Source: Streptomyces sp. NBC_00271 (GTDB lineage Bacteria > Actinomycetota > Actinomycetes > Streptomycetales > Streptomycetaceae). From it: 64,000 nt of DNA. The notes under the pieces were generated by a model that made no database searches, had not been told where the DNA came from, and saw nothing but the letters and a program-made list of their open reading frames with translations. A program made the position numbers and the translations under genes. The stretch is taken from the NCBI RefSeq assembly GCF_036178845.1, contig NZ_CP108070.1, positions 2,604,001 through 2,668,000 on the forward strand, read 5' to 3'. The stretch's first letter is position 1; each line of letters opens with the position of its first letter. Below are positions 58,883 to 64,000 of the stretch, piece by piece.

Positions 58883-61270
58883 ATGCCGCATCTCCTGCGC
58901 GTCCCCGCGCCCCCCGCGCCGCCCCTGACCGGCCATCTCCCCTTCACCGACGCCCCGGGGGCGCCCGACCCCATCGAGGTGACCAGCCGCTACCTCACGC
59001 GCGGCGGCCGCCCCTGGTTCCCGGTCTCCGGCGAGTTCCACTACACGCGCTACCCGGCCCGGGACTGGGAGGAGGAGCTGCTGAAGATGAAGGCGGGCGG
59101 GGTCACCGTCGTCGCCAGTTACGTCATCTGGATCCACCACGAGGAGATCGAGGGCCGCGTCCGCTTCGACGGCGATCGCGATCTGCGGCGCTTCGCCGAG
59201 TTGTGCGCCCGGCACGGCCTGGACTTCATCCCGCGCATCGGCCCCTGGTGCCACGCGGAGGTCCGCAACGGCGGCTTCCCGGACTGGCTGCTCGCCCGCA
59301 CCCGCGCGCCCCGCACCGACGACCCGGCCTATCTGGAGCCCGTACACGGCTGGTTCACGGCGATCGCGCAACAGCTGCGCGGACTGGACCGGGCGCACGG
59401 CGGTCCGATCGTCGCGATCCAGATCGAGAACGAGCTCTACGACCAGCCCGGCCACCTCCTCACCCTGAAGCGGATGGCCCAGGAGGCGGGTCTGAGTGCG
59501 CCGCTGTGGACGTCCACGGCGTGGGGCGGGGTCCGACTGCCGTCCGACGAACTGCTCCCGCTGTACGGCGGCTACACCGAGACGTTCTGGACGGAGGCGG
59601 ACGGAGGCTGGCCGGACACCTGCCGCAAGCACTTCTTCTTCACCCATCAGCGCGACGACGAGGGCATCGGCGCCGACCTGCGCCCGACGACCGTTCGCGG
59701 CGGCGACCCCACGCCCACGGACCGCTTTCCCTGGGCCACCTGCGAGCTCGGCGGCGGCATGGCCGTCGCCTACCACCGCAGGCCGCGCGTCGAGCCCGAC
59801 GACATCGGCGCGCTCGGCCTCACCAAGATCGGCTGCGGTTCGGTCTGGCAGGGCTACTACATGTTCCACGGCGGCACGAACCCGGCGGGTGAACTCACCA
59901 CGCTCCAGGAGTCCCACGCCACCGGCTACCCCAACGACCTGCCCGTGCTCACCTACGACTTCCAGGCGCCGCTGGGCGAGTACGGCCAGGTCCGGCCCTC
60001 GTACCACGCACTGCGTCTCCAGCACCTGCTGCTGGCCGACTTCGGTGACCTGATCGCCCCCATGGAGTCCGTCCTGCCCGAGCGGCAGCCCGCCTCCCAG
60101 TCCGACCGGGACACCCTGCGCTGGGCCGTGCGCGGTGACGGCGCCTCCGGCTTCCTGTTCGTCAACAACCACCAGCCGCACGAACCGCTGCCGGCCCACC
60201 CCGGCACCACCTTCACGGTCGACTTCCCCGAAGCTCCCGCCCTGACGTTGCCCAGCGCCCCGGTCACCGTCCCGACCGGTGCGTACTTCTGCTGGCCGCT
60301 GCGCCTGAACGTCGCCGGTCTACGGCTCGACTGGGCCACCGCCCAGCCTGTGTGCCGGGTCCAGGACGACGGGCGTACGGTCCTGGTGCTGGCCGCCACC
60401 GACGGCATTCCGGTCGAACTCGCCCTGGACGCGGGCACGGTCGCGTCCGTCGACACGCCCTCCGGCGAGGTCACCGAGGCCGACGACCGGATCCTGATCA
60501 CCGGTCTGCGCCCGGGCACCGACGCCCTGGTCCAGGTGAAGACCGCGGACGGCGACGACATCGGCCTGCTCGTGCTCGACGCCGACAGCGCGCGCACCGC
60601 CTACCGGGGCACGGCCTGGGGGGCCGAGCGGCTGGTGCTCTGCCCGGACGGGGTCGTCTTCGACCAGGACGGACTTCGCGTGCACAGCTCGGCGACCCGG
60701 CCCTCATTCGCCGTACTTCCCGCGCCGGCAAGGGTGTTGACGGTGGCCGGCACTCCGCTGTCGACGACGGCCGACGGTCCGTTCACCCGCTGCACGATCG
60801 CCGAAGGGGTCGACGCCGAGGACACCGCGCTCGCCGCCACCCTGGTGCGCCCCGCGGGACCGCCGCCCGCGCTCACGACGGGGCCGCTGGGGCGGGCGAG
60901 CGCCCCGGCGGACGAGCACTTCACGAGCTCCACGGCCGAGTACCGCGTGGAGGTCCCGGACGAGCTGCTGCGTGAACCGTCCGGCACGCTCCTGCGCTTT
61001 CACTGGACGGGCGACGTGGGGCGCGCGTACGTCGGGGACACCCTCGTCGCCGATCAGTTCTTCTCCGGCCGTGTCTGGGACCTCGGTCTCGACCGGCTCC
61101 CCTCCGAAGCCCTGCGCACCCATGGCCTGACGCTGCGGCTGCTGCCCCGGGCCGCCGGCGCTCCGGTGTACGTGCCCGAGCAGGCGGGCGACGTCACGGG
61201 ACGAGCGGCCGTGTGGCGCGTCGAGTGGGTGACCACCCGCGCCTGGGAGATCACGGCGGACAGAGCCTAG
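58883..61270 (+). CDS. GH35 beta-galactosidase
   Basis: 795 residues, no signal peptide. GH35 motifs: FPVSGEFHYTRYP, GGVTVVASYVIWIHHEE, IGPWCHAEVRNGGFPDWL, the acid/base Glu in IVAIQIENELYD near residue 178, and the nucleophile Glu in WATCELGGGMA near residue 288. Beta-sandwich domains follow. It removes terminal beta-galactosyl residues, so imported galactosides are the likely substrates. GGAGAAG precedes the ATG. The LacI gene follows after 90 nt. Confidence 0.95.
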   Translation: MPHLLRVPAPPAPPLTGHLPFTDAPGAPDPIEVTSRYLTRGGRPWFPVSGEFHYTRYPARDWEEELLKMKAGGVTVVASYVIWIHHEEIEGRVRFDGDRDLRRFAELCARHGLDFIPRIGPWCHAEVRNGGFPDWLLARTRAPRTDDPAYLEPVHGWFTAIAQQLRGLDRAHGGPIVAIQIENELYDQPGHLLTLKRMAQEAGLSAPLWTSTAWGGVRLPSDELLPLYGGYTETFWTEADGGWPDTCRKHFFFTHQRDDEGIGADLRPTTVRGGDPTPTDRFPWATCELGGGMAVAYHRRPRVEPDDIGALGLTKIGCGSVWQGYYMFHGGTNPAGELTTLQESHATGYPNDLPVLTYDFQAPLGEYGQVRPSYHALRLQHLLLADFGDLIAPMESVLPERQPASQSDRDTLRWAVRGDGASGFLFVNNHQPHEPLPAHPGTTFTVDFPEAPALTLPSAPVTVPTGAYFCWPLRLNVAGLRLDWATAQPVCRVQDDGRTVLVLAATDGIPVELALDAGTVASVDTPSGEVTEADDRILITGLRPGTDALVQVKTADGDDIGLLVLDADSARTAYRGTAWGAERLVLCPDGVVFDQDGLRVHSSATRPSFAVLPAPARVLTVAGTPLSTTADGPFTRCTIAEGVDAEDTALAATLVRPAGPPPALTTGPLGRASAPADEHFTSSTAEYRVEVPDELLREPSGTLLRFHWTGDVGRAYVGDTLVADQFFSGRVWDLGLDRLPSEALRTHGLTLRLLPRAAGAPVYVPEQAGDVTGRAAVWRVEWVTTRAWEITADRA

Positions 61271-61282
61271 AGGCGGCCGACG

Positions 61283-61313
61283 CGGCAGGCGGGCCTATCC
61301 TGTGGGCCTGCCG
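61283..61313. terminator. Weak hairpin between GH35 and LacI genes
   Basis: CGGCAGGC (61283-61290), 15-nt loop, GCCTGCCG (61306-61313). It may partly terminate GH35 transcription or lower lacI expression relative to the enzyme gene. Confidence 0.35.
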
Positions 61314-61360
61314 GGCGGATCGGGACAGACCGCCGCCGAGATGTCGGAGGATGCGCCCCC

Positions 61361-62446
61361 ATGACCCGAGGTGCCACGGACGGCGCCGTCCCCCAGGGAA
61401 CCGAGGGGCCCAAGGGACGCAGCCGGCGCAGCTTCGCGGGGGCGCGTCCGGTGATGGACGACGTGGCCCGTCTGGCCGGTGTCTCGAAACAGACGGTCTC
61501 CCGGGTGCTCAACGACAGTCCCGCGGTGCGGCCCGAGACCCGGGAGGCGGTCGTGGCCGCCATGCGCACACTCGGCTACCGGCCGAGCCGCAGCGCGCGT
61601 TCCCTGGCCAGTGGCAGGACGCGGATGCTCGGGGTGATCTCGTTCGACGCGGCGCGCTACGGGCCCGCCTCCATCCTGACCGCGATCAACTCGGCCGCCC
61701 AGGAAGCCGGATACCTGGTCAGTTCCATCGCGCTCGACACGGCCGACCGGGACACCCTGGTGCGTGCCGTGCACACGCTGTCGGCCGAGGGGGCGGACGG
61801 CCTGCTCGCCATCGCACCGCAGCGCTGGGTGGGCAGGGCCCTGGCGGAGGCGGCGCTCGACGTCCCCTTGATGGTCCTGGAGAACGACCTCGGGGACGAC
61901 GCCTCCTACGTCACCGCGGACTCCCGCGACGGGGCGCGCCAGGCCACCGAGCACCTGCTGAAGCTCGGCCACGGCACGGTTCACCACATCGCGGGGCCCA
62001 CGGGCTGGCTGTCCGCCGAGCGCCGCATGGAAGCGTGGTGGGACACCCTTCGGGCGGCGGGGGCCGAGGTCCCCGAGCCGCTCATCGGCGACTGGAGCGC
62101 GGACTCCGGGTACGCGCTGGGCCGCCGGCTGGCCGCGCGCCCCGAGGTCACGGCGGTGTTCGCCTCCAACGACCAGATGGCGCTCGGCGTGCTGCGCGCC
62201 CTGCACGAGGCCGGGCGGCACGTTCCGGACGACGTCAGCGTCGTCGGCTACGACGACATCCCCGAGGCCGCCCACATGCTGCCCCCGCTGACGACCGTGC
62301 GTACCGACTTCGCCGCGACGGGCCGACGTTCGCTTCAGCTGCTGCTGTCGCGCATCGACGGTTCGACGAACTCCCGGATCGATCACATCGAGCCGGTCCG
62401 GCTCGTCGTACGCCGCAGCACGGGCCCCGCGCGGCGGGGGCGATGA
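61361..62446 (+). CDS. LacI family transcriptional regulator
   Basis: 361 residues. An N-terminal extension of about 30 residues precedes the LacI helix-turn-helix MDDVARLAGVSKQTVSRVLNDSPAVRPETREAV, hinge GYRPSRSARSLASGRT, and a periplasmic-binding-protein-like sugar domain ending in DDVSVVGYDDIPEA and LTTVRTDF. GGAGGA precedes the ATG. It should bind one or both palindromes upstream of the GH35 gene and release them on sugar binding, forming a feedback loop. Confidence 0.95.
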   Translation: MTRGATDGAVPQGTEGPKGRSRRSFAGARPVMDDVARLAGVSKQTVSRVLNDSPAVRPETREAVVAAMRTLGYRPSRSARSLASGRTRMLGVISFDAARYGPASILTAINSAAQEAGYLVSSIALDTADRDTLVRAVHTLSAEGADGLLAIAPQRWVGRALAEAALDVPLMVLENDLGDDASYVTADSRDGARQATEHLLKLGHGTVHHIAGPTGWLSAERRMEAWWDTLRAAGAEVPEPLIGDWSADSGYALGRRLAARPEVTAVFASNDQMALGVLRALHEAGRHVPDDVSVVGYDDIPEAAHMLPPLTTVRTDFAATGRRSLQLLLSRIDGSTNSRIDHIEPVRLVVRRSTGPARRGR

Positions 62447-62472
62447 CACGGGGGCGGTGACGCGGCGGGAAA

Positions 62473-62541
62473 CGCCGGGCGGGCCCGCCCGGCGCCAGGG
62501 GGTGGCGTTCGGATCACCTCGGGTCCGCGGCGATCCGAACG
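62473..62541. terminator. Palindrome and hairpin between convergent genes
   Basis: A perfect loop-free palindrome of 22 bp (62473-62494, half-site CGCCGGGCGGG), then a hairpin CGTTCGGATC (62506-62515) / GATCCGAACG (62532-62541). Both lie between the LacI gene and the convergent thioesterase gene and can terminate either. Confidence 0.65.
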
Positions 62542-62587
62542 ACGTCTCCCGGACCGAGCGGACCCGCCGCCGTTCCGTTCGCTCGGC

Positions 62588-63040
62588 TCAGCCGTTCGGT
62601 CGCAGGGTCCAGACCACGGTCATCTCGCCCGTCACGGCGCCGTCCGCGCGCTGGATGGCGATGGCCACGGGGAACTCGGGGCGCTGACCCGCGTCGAGCT
62701 CGGCGACGACCTCCGCGGCCGGGCGGCCGAGGGTCGCGGTGGCCGTCACGGGGCCCATCGCGAGCTTCTTGTACGCGATCTCGGCGCTGACCGCGAGCGG
62801 CACGGCGCGCGACAGCTGCTCCCCGAACGCGGCGAGGACGATGGCCCCGCTCGCCGACTCGCCGAGGGTGAACATCGCTCCGGCGTGCGGCCCGCCGACG
62901 TGGTTGTGGTAGTCGCTCTGGTCCGGCAGGGCCACCACGGCCTTGTCCGGCGTGGTCTCCACGAACTCGAGGTTCAGTGTCCGGGCCATCGGCACCGTGG
63001 CGGCGAGCATCTCGCCGATCGTCATCTGGTCTGCGCTCAT
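62588..63040 (-). CDS. DUF4442/hot-dog fold thioesterase-like protein
   Basis: 150 residues. A hot-dog fold pattern PaaI/YiiD-like: PDQSDYHNHVGGPHAGAMFTLGESASGA near residues 40-65 (the HVGGPHAGAMF helix start is the usual active-site region), then VPLAVSAEIAYKKLAMGPVTA. Likely hydrolyses an acyl-CoA thioester, substrate unknown. ATG 63040 begins the domain. Confidence 0.88.
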   Translation of the reverse strand: MSADQMTIGEMLAATVPMARTLNLEFVETTPDKAVVALPDQSDYHNHVGGPHAGAMFTLGESASGAIVLAAFGEQLSRAVPLAVSAEIAYKKLAMGPVTATATLGRPAAEVVAELDAGQRPEFPVAIAIQRADGAVTGEMTVVWTLRPNG

Positions 63041-63193
63041 ACCCGCATGTTACCCACGAGTAGATAATCTTGACAGGACCTCCACCGGTCGATCTCCGTC
63101 GCCGCGTGTGAAGAAATCGAAAAAGTGCGCCCTGATTCCTGACCGGTACATGGCTGACGAGCTCCGGTGACCGAAACGTGTCACAGGCGCCAC

Positions 63194-63199
63194 TAGGGT
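63194..63199 (+). promoter_or_regulatory. Possible leaderless -10 box
   Basis: TAGGGT lies 8 nt before ATG 63208, and no Shine-Dalgarno sequence precedes that codon. This suggests the following gene is transcribed from, or within 1-2 nt of, its start codon. The -35 box is not clear. Confidence 0.3.
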
Positions 63200-63207
63200 T
63201 GTGGCCC

Positions 63208-64000
63208 ATGTGGCCAGGACAGCAGCCGCCCGGGGGCGAGCAGAACCCGCAGGACCAGAACCCGTACCAGCAGCCGGGTTACCAGCAGCCGAATCCGTAT
63301 CAGCAGCCCGGATACCAGCAGACGGGGTACCCACAGCAGGGGCAGCAGCCGGCCCCCTACGGACCCCAGCCGGGGCAGCCCCAGTGGGGAACGCCGGCCC
63401 CCGCGGGCGCGCCCCAGCCGCCGGGCGGTGGCGGAAACAGGACCAAGGTCATCGCCATCACGGCGGCCACCGCCGTGGTCGTGGCCGCCGGTGTGACGGG
63501 CTTCCTCGTCCTGGGCGGCGACAAGAAGGACGACAACGCGGGCAAGGACGCGTCCACATCGCCCAGCGCGTCCGCCACCACGTCCCCCAGCGCCAGCGGA
63601 AGCGGTGACAACCCGCGCGGCACCGACGAGGAGAAGCCGACCATCGCGGGCTGGAAGGTCGTCATCAACCCCAAATGGGGCACCGCCTTCGACGTCCCCC
63701 CGGACTGGAACGTCCGCACGCCCGGCACGTTCATCGGCTTCGACGACGAGCAGAAGGGTGACGGCTCCGCATACATCGGCATGTCCGCGCCCGCCTTCCT
63801 CAAGGAGAAGTGGTGCACGTCCGACGACGACAAGGACGGTCGCACGGACGACACGGCGCTGGCCGCGGTCGGCACCAAGGGGGAGAGCGGCGCCAAGAAC
63901 ACCGACACCATCGCCCGCGGCGACTCGGCCACCTGGGCCTTCGGCGGCTACACGGACCAGGCGAAGGCCTCGGAGAAGCTGCTGAAGATCGGAAAGCCCC
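63208..64000 (+). CDS. Pro/Gln-rich membrane-anchored protein (partial, runs off window)
   Basis: At least 264 residues with no stop before the edge. Residues 1-70 are a cytoplasmic Pro/Gln/Gly/Tyr-rich region with repeated YQQPGYQQ units. One membrane span lies near residues 74-98 (ITAATAVVVAAGVTGFLVL). Outside there is a Ser/Thr/Pro spacer, then a folded domain (WKVVINPKWGTAFDVPPDW.., with a Cys in KEKWCTS). The architecture is that of actinomycete surface-anchored proteins with a disordered proline-rich tail; function unknown. Confidence 0.8.
   Translation, partial: MWPGQQPPGGEQNPQDQNPYQQPGYQQPNPYQQPGYQQTGYPQQGQQPAPYGPQPGQPQWGTPAPAGAPQPPGGGGNRTKVIAITAATAVVVAAGVTGFLVLGGDKKDDNAGKDASTSPSASATTSPSASGSGDNPRGTDEEKPTIAGWKVVINPKWGTAFDVPPDWNVRTPGTFIGFDDEQKGDGSAYIGMSAPAFLKEKWCTSDDDKDGRTDDTALAAVGTKGESGAKNTDTIARGDSATWAFGGYTDQAKASEKLLKIGKP

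Overview
The base composition (about 70% G+C), GTG/TTG/CTG starts, 4-nt stop/start overlaps, twin-arginine exported enzymes, several leaderless-looking promoters and the gene families all point to the chromosome of a Streptomyces or very close actinomycete. No rRNA, tRNA, CRISPR array, phage or intact insertion sequence was seen. The window looks like ordinary chromosome carrying regulatory, metabolic and exported-hydrolase genes, with one patch of gene decay.

Layout. 0-4.3 kb: a partial gene, a DUF4326 protein, a membrane protein, then a tight ferredoxin / ferredoxin reductase / cytochrome P450 operon. 4.4-12.7 kb: purB with a coupled mug glycosylase; an ABC exporter divergent from a histidine kinase/response regulator pair; a ROK repressor convergent with a GntR/UTRA regulator. 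12.9-17.2 kb: an ECF41-type sigma factor, an alpha/beta hydrolase, and an EamA transporter divergent from a MocR-type regulator. 17.3-27.4 kb: secreted PhoD phosphatase, a membrane ACT-GNAT fusion, a cystathionine synthase/lyase-family enzyme with its Lrp regulator, DUF885, an MBL-fold enzyme with LysR, and a rhodanese with Lrp. 27.4-35.9 kb: sbcC and sbcD bridged by a 28-residue mini-ORF, YigZ, a KimA-like permease, a SixA-type phosphatase and a CysRS-like protein. 36.1-38.7 kb: a patch with three gene relics around intact MarR and SDR genes. 38.7-42.9 kb: CoA-binding protein, GNAT, hydrolase, katG.

42.9-53.8 kb: a small Cys/His ORF and katG divergent from a Fur-family gene; a phosphate block (split PiT transporter, small membrane protein, PPK2); ArsR with a CDF metal exporter; YbaK deacylase; XRE-cupin with an EamA transporter; a hexapeptide acyltransferase, gamma-carbonic anhydrase, DedA, and a secreted esterase. 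53.8-64 kb: a secreted GH3 glycosidase coupled to the esterase, an exported metallophosphoesterase, a GH35 beta-galactosidase with its LacI regulator, a thioesterase, and a Pro/Gln-rich membrane protein running off the edge.

How the genes work together. Much of the window is built of regulator/target pairs with readable operators: Fur/katG, MocR/EamA, XRE-cupin/EamA, ArsR/CDF, LacI/GH35, MarR autoregulation. PhoD, PiT, PPK2 and the Pho-box-like repeats suggest phosphate control. GH3, esterase, GH35 and LacI suggest plant- or glycan-derived carbohydrate use. The least expected items are the split PiT, the sbcD-sbcC bridging mini-ORF, the triple MTPSG start region of the MocR gene, the degenerate CysRS-like protein and the small ORF ahead of katG.
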